Origin: Thermoplasmata archaeon
GTDB lineage: Archaea; Thermoplasmatota; Thermoplasmata; Thermoplasmatales; Thermoplasmataceae
NCBI GenBank assembly: GCA_021811635.1
Contig: JAJZNS010000082.1
Coordinates: 1 to 8,348 of the forward strand
Reading direction: 5' to 3'
Length of the DNA: 8,348 nt
This document shows, piece after piece, positions 1 through 6,014 of the stretch; position 1 is the first letter of the stretch; every line of letters begins with the position of its first letter. The notes under the pieces are model-generated. The model was not told the origin of the DNA and did no database searches. It saw only the letters and a list, made by a program, of their open reading frames with translations. The translations under genes were made by a program, and so were the position numbers.

Positions 1-4
1 TGTA

Positions 5-85
5 CGCGAGGAGGGGGATTCGAACCCCCGCTCTCATAGAGAAACAGCTTAGCAGGCTGCCGCCGTACCACTGGGCCATCCTCGC
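5..85 (-). tRNA. tRNA-Ser (anticodon GCU)
   Basis: This is a class II tRNA read from the complement. The seven-pair acceptor stem GCGAGGA/TCCTCGC is perfect, as is the T arm (GGGGG-TTCGAAT-CCCCC). The anticodon stem GCAGC/GCTGT encloses the loop CTGCTAA, so the anticodon is GCU, which reads the serine codons AGC and AGU. The long variable arm, with a TCTC/GAGA stem, and the discriminator base G both fit serine. The CCA end is not encoded, because the next bases are TACA. No intron is seen. The 5' end lies only 5 nt after the stop codon of the 52-aa gene on the same strand. I see no TATA-like box at the expected distance inside that gene, so the tRNA may be released from a joint transcript by RNase P. 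Confidence 0.97.
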
Positions 86-90
86 CCGAT

Positions 91-249
91 CTATGCGCCA
101 AATCTCTCCTGAAGATCATTTGCTACCTGCTCGAGAACCTCCTCAAAATCCTCGTTCTCCAGGGTTATGACTTCTCCTGTAGGCAGAGTAATCCTAGCGA
201 GATAAAGTTCCCCATCCTTTGATATTTCGACCTCGGCCATCTTGTCCAT
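91..249 (-). CDS. Small conserved-looking acidic protein, 52 aa, unknown function
   Basis: I do not recognise a family. The product is short, charged and without cysteine. A probable two-strand beta segment (VEISKDGELYLARI, then GEVITL) is followed by an acidic amphipathic helix (EDFEEVLEQVANDL). No signal peptide or membrane segment is visible, so it is probably cytoplasmic, perhaps a small binding or regulatory protein. The start at 249 is chosen because a TATA-like box lies about 27-29 bp upstream, giving a leaderless message. A second in-frame ATG at 240 (MAEVEISK) would give 49 residues, and neither start has a Shine-Dalgarno site. The reading frame stays open upstream to 360, but that extension crosses the promoter and is unlikely to be translated. 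The stop codon lies 5 nt before tRNA-Ser. Confidence 0.7.
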   Translation of the reverse strand: MDKMAEVEISKDGELYLARITLPTGEVITLENEDFEEVLEQVANDLQERFGA

Positions 250-272
250 TCTGCAGCACCAGCTTTTTGGGT

Positions 273-282
273 GTATGTATAG
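273..282 (-). promoter_or_regulatory. TATA-like promoter of the 52-aa gene (and probably tRNA-Ser)
   Basis: On the minus strand the sequence CTATACATAC is preceded by an A-rich stretch (TTAAAATG) that could serve as the TFB recognition element. Its centre is about 27-29 bp upstream of the ATG at 249, the spacing expected for a transcript that starts at or next to the start codon. It is the only plausible promoter I see for the downstream tRNA. Confidence 0.5.
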
Positions 283-319
283 CATTTTAAGATACTTTGC
301 TTTCAGAGAACTGCAAACG

Positions 320-327
320 GTTTTATG
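320..327 (+). promoter_or_regulatory. TATA-like promoter of the CcdC-like membrane protein gene
   Basis: GTTTTATG, preceded by the A-rich GCAAACG, is centred about 27 bp upstream of the ATG at 351. The geometry predicts a leaderless transcript and argues against the longer reading frame from 297, whose first codons would lie across this box. Confidence 0.55.
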
Positions 328-350
328 CTGCGGCACGTATTGCCTCCGTA

Positions 351-875
351 ATGGCATCATCCCAGGTCAGTTCGTTGCAATCCCTTTTGGGGGATATACC
401 ACTTGCGTATCCCCTGTTAACTATCCTTGCAATAATAGGGATACTCTATATTTTCAGGATCGCCAGGGCACTATACGGGGAGAAATTTTCGGAAACCAGG
501 GTTTTTCTGATTCCAGTGGTTTACAGCATTTTCGTCTCGCTGACTTTCATTGGCGCATCCTTCGATGAATTACTGGCCGCGCTTATCGATACGGTGATTG
601 GCATTGCGCTTGGCATCATATTGAGCGGTAGGATCCGGATATTCACCAGGAAAGACAGGGTTTACTATAGGCGGTCGCTTGCCGTCGTTACTCTGTGGAC
701 GGCATTTTTCACGTTCAAAATCATGGCAATTCTGTACTACCCGCAACTGGGGGCGATTTTTTTATCATCGGTGCTTCTGACTCTTGTTACCGGCATGATC
801 ATAGGGGAAGCAGTAAGGATATTTCACCGCTTCAGCCTCTACAGTTCAGGGGATGCCCCTCCCCAGCAGCAATAG
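351..875 (+). CDS. Five-helix membrane protein, CcdC/DUF1453-like
   Basis: The protein has 174 residues and about five predicted membrane helices (around 18-36, 50-70, 73-92, 108-128 and 132-153). A conserved-looking basic loop, SGRIRIFTRKDRVYYRRS (92-109), follows the third helix. This architecture, with a glycine-rich helix (IGIALGIILSG) running into an arginine-rich loop, resembles the CcdC/DUF1453 family. That family is named from a gene near cytochrome c biogenesis genes in Bacillus, and its biochemical role is not established. No cysteine or other catalytic residue suggests an enzyme. The C-terminal tail is short and polar, ending in PPQQQ. The start at 351 fits a TATA-like box about 27 bp upstream. 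The gene ends 2 nt from the stop of the convergent DUF255 gene. The family assignment is from memory of the pattern; the membrane protein call is firm. Confidence 0.72.
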   Translation: MASSQVSSLQSLLGDIPLAYPLLTILAIIGILYIFRIARALYGEKFSETRVFLIPVVYSIFVSLTFIGASFDELLAALIDTVIGIALGIILSGRIRIFTRKDRVYYRRSLAVVTLWTAFFTFKIMAILYYPQLGAIFLSSVLLTLVTGMIIGEAVRIFHRFSLYSSGDAPPQQQ

Positions 876-877
876 CG

Positions 878-2908
878 TCAATCCTTTGCAGGGGATCTGA
901 CAATGCTTGCGAGAGCAGAATCGAGGGAACTGACCGGTATCCTGCATTCCTTCATGGTGCAGACAGAATATTCCGCCTTTCCTGCATGATCAGATGATCC
1001 ATCAGGGTAGACTATGGCGAACGGGGAGAAACCAATCCCGGTGAGGAAATTCTTCCTGTATGTTTCTGTATTCTGCCCCGATACCTTGATAAAGTAGGAT
1101 TTCCCCATCAGTGCAAGTGCAGACTGGATCATTGCAACGAAGTATGTGGGTGACTCTGAAATCATCCCCGAGAAAGCGCTGACGCATTTCTCTGCAAGTC
1201 CCATAAAATCCTGCCTGTCCGCCAGGTATGAAAGGATCGCCAGGTTTCGCACTTCCACCGAATTTCCGGACGGAAGCGGAGCGTCATATGCTTCCTTCAT
1301 CCTTACGGGTATGTCCGTTTTATACGGAGAGGTGAAGAAGCCCCCTTCGACGTCATGAAAGAGAGAGATAAGTCTCTCATTGACCCTGATTGCAGAATCA
1401 AGGAACCTCCTCTCTGCAGTGACGCTGAATAGCTCCAGGAATGCCTCAACTAGATATGCATAATCATTGAGCATCCCGTCTCCTGAAGCTATTCCCCTGA
1501 TGAACTGGTGCTGCAGGGATCCATCCTCCCTCACCATCTTCCTCAAAAGGAAATCGGCGGTTTCGACTGCAGTATCTAGGTATTCTTTCAGTCCGGTTGC
1601 CCTGTATGCTTTTGAAAGTGCCGTTATCATCAGTGCGTTGAGCTCGGTAACGATCTTCCTGTCGACACCGGGCATATCCCTGCTTTTTCTGGCTTCCAGG
1701 AGCTTTTTCCGTCCACGGTTTATGATCTCAGCATTCTGGTCTATTTTACCGGCATTGCCGCTTGATGCTGGTTCGGCTGCCATGTAAAGGACATTCAGCC
1801 CGGCGCTCCTGCCTGTGGCTTCATCTATGAAGTTCCCGTCCGGGGTGCAGTTAAATGCATTGCAGAATGCCTCGGAATCCTCGCCGAGAATTCCCAGGAG
1901 CTCCTGGTAGGGCCACAGGTAATATCTCCCCTCGCCTGCCCCGCTGTCTGCATCTATGGCGGAATAAAAGCCGCCATCAATATCTCTCATCTCCCGCAGA
2001 AGAAAAGCATAGATTTCAGCTACAACGTCAGAGTAGAATCTGTCTCCAGTTGACTGGTATGCCTCGGAATAACTTGCGACAGCCATGGCCTGATCGTAAA
2101 GCATCTTCTCAAAATGCGGGACAATCCAGTGCGGATCGGTGGAATATCTGTGCAGCCCGAAGCCCACCTGATCGTATATGCCGCCCTGCCTGATTTTCCT
2201 GAGGGTCTTTTCAACCATCTCCAGCGCTTCCTTTTCACCATACAGGTAATTGTACCTGAGGAGGAACATCAGATAGGGGAAATTGGGAAACTTGGGACGG
2301 AAGCCGAATCCACCGTTTTCAGAGTCATAGCTCTTGCTCAATTCCCGGAAGGCATCCCTGAAAGCCTTTCCGGGGTCAAGCTCCCCCTTCCTGATTCTGG
2401 AGAAGTTGCTCACTGTAGCCACTATCTTTTCACCCTGATCCTTCAGTTCTGCCCTGTTCTCCTTCCAGAGCCTGGATATCTGGGCTGTGAGGTCGATAAG
2501 CCCCACCTGCCCGCCTCTCGACTCCTTCGGGATGTAGGTGAATGCAAAGAATGGCTTCCTGTCATTGTCCAGTATAAGGTTCAGTGGCCAACCTCCTGAG
2601 CCAGTCATCATCTGGCATACGCTCATGTAGAACTGATCTATGTCAGGCCTCTCCTCCCTGTCCACCTTGATGCACACAAATGCGTCGTTCATTGCCTTTG
2701 CGACCCTCTCATCCTCGAAACTCTCCCTTTCCATCACGTGGCACCAGTGGCAGGTGGAATAGCCTATGCTCAAAAAGACAGGTTTGTCGTCTTCACGTGC
2801 TTTCCTGAATGCCTCATCGGACCATGGATACCAGTCCACAGGATTGTGTACGTGCTGCATCAGGTATGGGCTCCTCTGCCCATCCAGGTGATTTTTCTTT
2901 ATATTCAC
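878..2908 (-). CDS. DUF255 / thioredoxin-domain protein (YyaL/SPATA20 family)
   Basis: The product has 676 residues, full length for the family. An N-terminal thioredoxin-like domain (about 1-170) opens with the signature [15 protein letters not shown] (13-29) and carries the CxxC motif in STCHWCHVM (C53 and C56), followed by [10 protein letters not shown] (82-91) and GGWPLN (105-110). The rest is an alpha/alpha-barrel, six-hairpin-glycosidase-like region with the hallmark stretches GFRPKFP (202-208), [15 protein letters not shown] (242-256), [12 protein letters not shown] (261-272) and [11 protein letters not shown] (312-322). The family is widespread in bacteria, archaea and animals. Its reaction is unknown; a thiol-redox role is suggested by CxxC, and a sugar-related role by the barrel. 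The start is GTG at 2908, where homologues begin, with a TATA-like box about 25 bp upstream. No signal peptide is seen, so it is probably cytosolic. It is divergent from arsB. Confidence 0.95.
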   Translation of the reverse strand: MNIKKNHLDGQRSPYLMQHVHNPVDWYPWSDEAFRKAREDDKPVFLSIGYSTCHWCHVMERESFEDERVAKAMNDAFVCIKVDREERPDIDQFYMSVCQMMTGSGGWPLNLILDNDRKPFFAFTYIPKESRGGQVGLIDLTAQISRLWKENRAELKDQGEKIVATVSNFSRIRKGELDPGKAFRDAFRELSKSYDSENGGFGFRPKFPNFPYLMFLLRYNYLYGEKEALEMVEKTLRKIRQGGIYDQVGFGLHRYSTDPHWIVPHFEKMLYDQAMAVASYSEAYQSTGDRFYSDVVAEIYAFLLREMRDIDGGFYSAIDADSGAGEGRYYLWPYQELLGILGEDSEAFCNAFNCTPDGNFIDEATGRSAGLNVLYMAAEPASSGNAGKIDQNAEIINRGRKKLLEARKSRDMPGVDRKIVTELNALMITALSKAYRATGLKEYLDTAVETADFLLRKMVREDGSLQHQFIRGIASGDGMLNDYAYLVEAFLELFSVTAERRFLDSAIRVNERLISLFHDVEGGFFTSPYKTDIPVRMKEAYDAPLPSGNSVEVRNLAILSYLADRQDFMGLAEKCVSAFSGMISESPTYFVAMIQSALALMGKSYFIKVSGQNTETYRKNFLTGIGFSPFAIVYPDGSSDHAGKAEYSVCTMKECRIPVSSLDSALASIVRSPAKD

Positions 2909-2929
2909 TGCTCTGTAATGTTGCTATGG

Positions 2930-2938
2930 ACTAAAACC
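2930..2938 (-). promoter_or_regulatory. TATA-like promoter of the DUF255 gene
   Basis: On the minus strand GGTTTTAGT, preceded by A-rich AATAAAAATA, is centred about 25-26 bp upstream of the GTG at 2908. This fits leaderless initiation at a GTG codon. It lies back to back with the arsB box, so the two promoters nearly touch and factor binding could be mutually exclusive. Confidence 0.4.
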
Positions 2939-2940
2939 TA

Positions 2941-2948
2941 TTTTTATT
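2941..2948 (+). promoter_or_regulatory. Probable TATA box of the arsB-like gene
   Basis: TTTTTATT, within a longer A/T run starting at 2938, is the best TATA match in the 103-bp divergent gap. Transcription would be expected to start near 2970, leaving about 40 nt before the ATG at 3012. This is the one first gene in the window where box and start codon do not have leaderless spacing. Confidence 0.45.
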
Positions 2949-3011
2949 ACGCTGGAGACATTTCCCCAACAGATAAGCACGGGACTTGCCAGCTTTGCCT
3001 TTCTTGAAGGC

Positions 3012-4274
3012 ATGGGAATTGTTTTCGTTACGCTTGTGCTTGTCGTATTCAGGCCGAAGGGCATACAGATTGGATACTCGGCCCTCATTGGAGGTGCTGC
3101 AGCACTCCTTCTTGGGCTTGTGAGCCTTCAGAATCTTGAAACCATCTGGGGCATAGTATGGAACTCAACCTTTACCTTTGTTGCGATCATAATCTTTTCG
3201 CTTGTCCTGGAGGAAGCTGGGTTTTTCAGGTATTTCGGCTACAGAATAGCACTGCTTGCCAGATCCAGCAGGAAACTGCTCTTCGTTTACATATCTCTGG
3301 CCACCGCTCTGGTTTCAGCTTTTTTTGCCAATGACGGTGCGATACTGGTCATGACTCCGGTCACTTTTCTTCTCTTGAAGGATATAGGATTCAGTCCGAG
3401 GGAAATGATCCCGTACCTGCTTTCAGTATCATTCATTGCCGACATAGGCTCCACGCCTTTTGTGATAAGCAACCTTGTTAACATAATTGCGGCTTCCTAT
3501 TTCGGGATAGACTTCAACACCTATGCTCTGGTGATGGTTCTGCCAGACGTCGTGACGGTTATGGGATCGCTTGCCGTTATGTATATGGTCTTCCGCGGGC
3601 AGATAACAGGAAAATTTACAATCCAGAATGGATTCGACAGGCAGCATGTATCGGATCGCCTCATTTTCATGCTTGCGGTTCCGGTAACCGTCCTCCTCAT
3701 GGCTGCCTACGCAATAACGGGAATTTATGGGATTCCAATAGCCTTTGTCGCCGTGCCTTCCATAGCCGCCCTCTTTTTTCTCGCATACTTCAGGAGGAAC
3801 ATCGATACCCGCAAGATACTTCGTGAGGCACCCTGGCAGGTGGTCCTGTTCTCGATAGGCATGTTCATCGTCGTTTTTTCCGTTGCCAACAGCGGCCTGG
3901 ATACTGCGCTTGCAGGCAGTTTTCAGTACGTGAACTCCCACGCGGGTAGCTTCTCGCTGACAGTTTCCGGACTCCTTATCGTGCCCTTCACATCTCTGCT
4001 GAACAATCTCCCCGCGACTATGCTCTCTTCCCTTGCCGTGCACTCCATGGGTGCCCCTCATGGAATGGTATACGAACTCATTCTCGCGAATGACATCGGT
4101 ACAAAGGTTTCCCCAATCGGGTCACTGGCGACACTGCTGTGGCTGCATGATCTTTCCGCGAGGCGGAAACTGCGTATTTCAGCAGCAGAGTACATAAAAT
4201 ATGGGGCCGTCGTTTCCCTTCCAGCCCTGGTCCTGGGATCGCTCACCCTCACGTACGTGCTTGGTCTGGCTTAA
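3012..4274 (+). CDS. arsB: ArsB-type arsenite (and antimonite) efflux permease
   Basis: The 420-residue polytopic membrane protein is close to the usual ArsB length of about 430. It matches the E. coli ArsB pattern end to end: RPKG near residue 14, ETIWGIVWN (43-51), FFANDGA (104-110), the distinctive VISNLVNI (151-158), APWQVVLFSIGM (273-284), NNLPATM (331-337), and the C-terminal SPIGSLATLLWLH (367-379). ArsB exports arsenite and antimonite as a secondary carrier, or as the channel partner of the ATPase ArsA. I see no cysteine in the protein, which suits a carrier that does not rely on thiol ligands. No arsR, arsA or arsC lies in the window, so regulation is unclear. The ATG at 3012 aligns roughly with the E. 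coli N-terminus, but the frame stays open upstream and neither a Shine-Dalgarno site nor leaderless spacing supports it well. Related anion or Na+/H+ antiporters of the same superfamily are the alternative. Confidence 0.9.
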   Translation: MGIVFVTLVLVVFRPKGIQIGYSALIGGAAALLLGLVSLQNLETIWGIVWNSTFTFVAIIIFSLVLEEAGFFRYFGYRIALLARSSRKLLFVYISLATALVSAFFANDGAILVMTPVTFLLLKDIGFSPREMIPYLLSVSFIADIGSTPFVISNLVNIIAASYFGIDFNTYALVMVLPDVVTVMGSLAVMYMVFRGQITGKFTIQNGFDRQHVSDRLIFMLAVPVTVLLMAAYAITGIYGIPIAFVAVPSIAALFFLAYFRRNIDTRKILREAPWQVVLFSIGMFIVVFSVANSGLDTALAGSFQYVNSHAGSFSLTVSGLLIVPFTSLLNNLPATMLSSLAVHSMGAPHGMVYELILANDIGTKVSPIGSLATLLWLHDLSARRKLRISAAEYIKYGAVVSLPALVLGSLTLTYVLGLA

Positions 4275-4282
4275 GTTATATG
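4275..4282 (+). promoter_or_regulatory. TATA-like promoter of the histidine-phosphatase operon
   Basis: GTTATATG begins directly after the arsB TAA stop and is centred about 27 bp upstream of the ATG at 4306, predicting a leaderless first gene. The 31-bp gap holds nothing else, so arsB read-through into the operon is also possible. Confidence 0.6.
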
Positions 4283-4305
4283 CGTTGCTGCGATTATGCC
4301 CATGT

Positions 4306-4878
4306 ATGGCTCTGGTATACCTTGTGCGTCATGGGGAGAGCGAGGCCAACGCACTTGGAATCCTGACGGACAGTCTGGAGGGGTATCCACTCACTGCGAA
4401 GGGCGTGGAGGAGGTAAAGGCAATGTCAGTGCAGCTTTCAAGGTTCAGCTTCGACAGGATCGTGTCGAGTCCAGTCCTCCGCGCCAGGCAATCGGCGGCC
4501 ATCATTTCGGACGCTTTGCGGAACCCGGTCGAGATCGATGACAGGATCAGGGAATCATCAATGGGCGGTTACAACAACAGGAAGTACTTTGAGCTGCCTG
4601 CCGGAGGCAGGGTGGAGAAGGGGCTTGAGTCCTGGGATTCGATGACTTCCAGAATGTTGGACTTCGCAGAATCGCTGGATGGCAGGGTTATTGCAGTGAC
4701 TCACCAGATTACCATAAGGGTGCTGCTTGCTCATTACCTGGGCATTGGTGAGCTTGAGTCTTATGGAATAGACATTTCAAGGGCTTCCGTTTCCGTCGCA
4801 GACACGAAAAGCGGCAGGATATATGCCGTGGGATCGAGGAGGTTTCTGATTGATTTCGCAAACGAGGGGAAACGCTGA
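4306..4878 (+). CDS. Histidine phosphatase (phosphoglycerate-mutase-like), paralogue A
   Basis: The 190-residue single-domain protein belongs to the histidine phosphatase superfamily. The phosphohistidine site is VRHGESEAN with H9 and R8. The SSPVLRARQSA segment supplies R59, E83 is in IRESSMG, and the second histidine is H133 in VTHQ. The usual glycine-x-x-glutamate-glycine stretch after the acid is altered here to GGYNN, so substrate or activity may differ from canonical members. There is no signal peptide; it is probably cytosolic. The substrate cannot be told from sequence: phosphoglycerate mutase, sugar phosphatase, cobalamin or nucleotide phosphatase roles all occur in the fold. The ATG at 4306 is chosen from the leaderless TATA spacing and the start of homology; the frame upstream to 4201 is arsB shadow. 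A 1-nt gap separates it from its paralogue. Confidence 0.92.
   Translation: MALVYLVRHGESEANALGILTDSLEGYPLTAKGVEEVKAMSVQLSRFSFDRIVSSPVLRARQSAAIISDALRNPVEIDDRIRESSMGGYNNRKYFELPAGGRVEKGLESWDSMTSRMLDFAESLDGRVIAVTHQITIRVLLAHYLGIGELESYGIDISRASVSVADTKSGRIYAVGSRRFLIDFANEGKR
4864..4869 (+). promoter_or_regulatory. Shine-Dalgarno-like site of histidine phosphatase B
   Basis: GAGGGG lies 10 nt before the ATG at 4880, inside the last codons of the upstream gene. It is a partial complement to the archaeal 16S rRNA 3' end. Its presence for an internal cistron contrasts with the leaderless first gene. Confidence 0.4.
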
Positions 4879-4879
4879 A

Positions 4880-5485
4880 ATGAAATATGCAGTCTTTGTA
4901 AGGCATGGAGAGAGCGAATCCAATATCCGGGCAGTGCTTTCCTCAAGAACCGGTTCCTACCATCTGACCGAGAAGGGAATAGGTCAGGTCGAGAGAACGG
5001 CACTGCAGCTTGACGGACTGGACATTAGACGGGTATACTGCAGTCCGGTTGAAAGGGCAAGGGAGACCTGTGGAATAATAGCGAAGCGTTTCCAGTTAAA
5101 GCCGGAGATCAGGGAGGAAATCAGGGAAACGGACTTCGGAAAGAGCGAGGGCATTTACTTCCCGGGGAAAATTTCAGAACTCACTGACGAGGAAAGGGAG
5201 GAAATGGGCATAGAGAGCTGGTCTTCCCATGTAAAGAGGGTGGGTGGATTTTTCTCCAGTCTCAGGGAGAATTCGCTGATAGTTTCCCATGGGTTCCTCA
5301 TCAAGGCATATGTGTCGGACGCCCTCGGCCTCGGGAGTGACGAATCGTTTGGCATCAACATTCGGTTCGCATCCATTACGATAATGTCTATACCGGATGC
5401 AAAGGTCCTGTGCCTCGGTGCGGTTGCGCTTTCCAATGAATTTAAAACCAGGCTGATTTCGAAAGGCATGGATGGCGGCAGATGA
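4880..5485 (+). CDS. Histidine phosphatase (phosphoglycerate-mutase-like), paralogue B
   Basis: The 201-residue protein has a complete histidine phosphatase active site: VRHGESESN (R8, H9), CSPVERARET (R59), the acid E83 in IRETDFGKSEG followed by the canonical E90-G91, and H137 in VSHG. It aligns with its upstream neighbour without gaps over the first 87 residues, and by hand I count 33 identities. Both share a G-x-ESW motif at about residue 110. This points to tandem duplication. The loop between the acid and ESW is a little longer and more charged here (ISELTDEEREEMG). It probably acts in the cytosol on a small phosphorylated metabolite, identity unknown. The start is ATG one nucleotide after the neighbour's TGA, so the two are co-transcribed and probably translationally coupled. 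The gene ends 18 nt from a convergent gene. Confidence 0.93.
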   Translation: MKYAVFVRHGESESNIRAVLSSRTGSYHLTEKGIGQVERTALQLDGLDIRRVYCSPVERARETCGIIAKRFQLKPEIREEIRETDFGKSEGIYFPGKISELTDEEREEMGIESWSSHVKRVGGFFSSLRENSLIVSHGFLIKAYVSDALGLGSDESFGINIRFASITIMSIPDAKVLCLGAVALSNEFKTRLISKGMDGGR

Positions 5486-5503
5486 ATCCGCAACAGTCCC
5501 GGG

Positions 5504-5956
5504 TTATCCCGTGACAAGCGGGGCCATCAGTTTAGCCACTTCCGTAAGGAAACTTTTATCCTTCTCTGAAAACGCATCCCTTGCATCTGAGTCTATATCG
5601 ATCTCTCCGATCGCTCTGCCGTTCAGCCTTATGGGGACCACGATTTCAGAATTTGTCGACGGAAAACATGCAAGATATTCGGTATTGCTCTTTACGTCAG
5701 GTTCAAGCACCACCTGATCTTTCACTATTGCAAGGCTGCACAGCCCTTCTCCAAGCGGGATTACCTCATGCTCGGTCCTCTCTCCAGAGTACGCTGTAAG
5801 TACGAGTTTTTCTTCCTTCAGCAGGTAAATGCCTGTCCAGTTGTACCTTTCGAAACGCTTCCTGAGTTCATCACAGACCCACTGATCAGACGCCAAGCCT
5901 TTGGATATTCTTTCCTTAAGATCGGTGATGAACTGCCCGTACGGATCCTGAGTCAT
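5504..5956 (-). CDS. GAF-domain free methionine-(R)-sulfoxide reductase
   Basis: The 150-residue protein is a single GAF domain of the fRMsr family, which reduces free methionine-R-sulfoxide to methionine at the expense of thioredoxin-like thiols. Family features visible are NWTGIYLL (39-46), IPLGEGLCSLA (66-76) with C73, EPDV (85-88), EYLACFPSTNSEIVVP (93-108) with the catalytic-position cysteine C97 and E104, and GEIDIDSD (117-124), whose acidic residues belong to the substrate pocket. Canonical enzymes have three cysteines here; the middle one, just before PDV, is replaced (VVLEPDV). As I recall, a two-cysteine type II fRMsr has been characterised from Thermoplasma acidophilum, and this looks like that class. 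C28 lies outside the motif set. The ATG at 5956 has a TATA-like box about 26 bp upstream; the longer frame to 6043 would run through that box and into the neighbour. Confidence 0.88.
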   Translation of the reverse strand: MTQDPYGQFITDLKERISKGLASDQWVCDELRKRFERYNWTGIYLLKEEKLVLTAYSGERTEHEVIPLGEGLCSLAIVKDQVVLEPDVKSNTEYLACFPSTNSEIVVPIRLNGRAIGEIDIDSDARDAFSEKDKSFLTEVAKLMAPLVTG

Positions 5957-5978
5957 CCGTTCCTGATGTAACAGGAAG

Positions 5979-5986
5979 GATAAACC
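5979..5986 (-). promoter_or_regulatory. TATA-like promoter of the methionine sulfoxide reductase gene
   Basis: On the minus strand GGTTTATC, preceded by an A-rich run (AAAAAGG) suitable for TFB, is centred about 26 bp upstream of the ATG at 5956. The gene therefore has its own leaderless transcript although the gene upstream on the same strand ends only 58 bp away. Confidence 0.55.
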
Positions 5987-6014
5987 CTTTTTGGGGATCG
6001 CCGCTGCAATTCTG

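Noticed and set aside
242..568. 108-codon plus-strand frame overlapping the CcdC-like gene
   Set aside because: It is out of frame with the membrane protein, whose helices and promoter spacing are convincing, and the product has no recognisable pattern.
2114..2599. 161-codon plus-strand frame inside the DUF255 gene
   Set aside because: It lies opposite the thioredoxin and barrel core of a full-length conserved protein. The composition looks like reverse-complement coding and there is no ribosome-binding site or TATA box.
3429..4061. 210-codon open frame on the minus strand opposite arsB
   Set aside because: It is the antisense shadow of a strongly conserved ArsB. Its product is very rich in His, Glu, Gly and Arg with no domain pattern, and it has no promoter box at its start.
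4201..4305. Upstream extension of histidine phosphatase A
   Set aside because: It overlaps the arsB C-terminal codons in another frame and crosses the TATA box; family homology begins at the ATG at 4306.
5507..5524. Short inverted repeat (CCCG-TGACAAG-CGGG) near the convergent gene ends, considered as a terminator
   Set aside because: The stem is only four pairs, sits inside the methionine sulfoxide reductase coding sequence, and is not followed by a T run on either strand.
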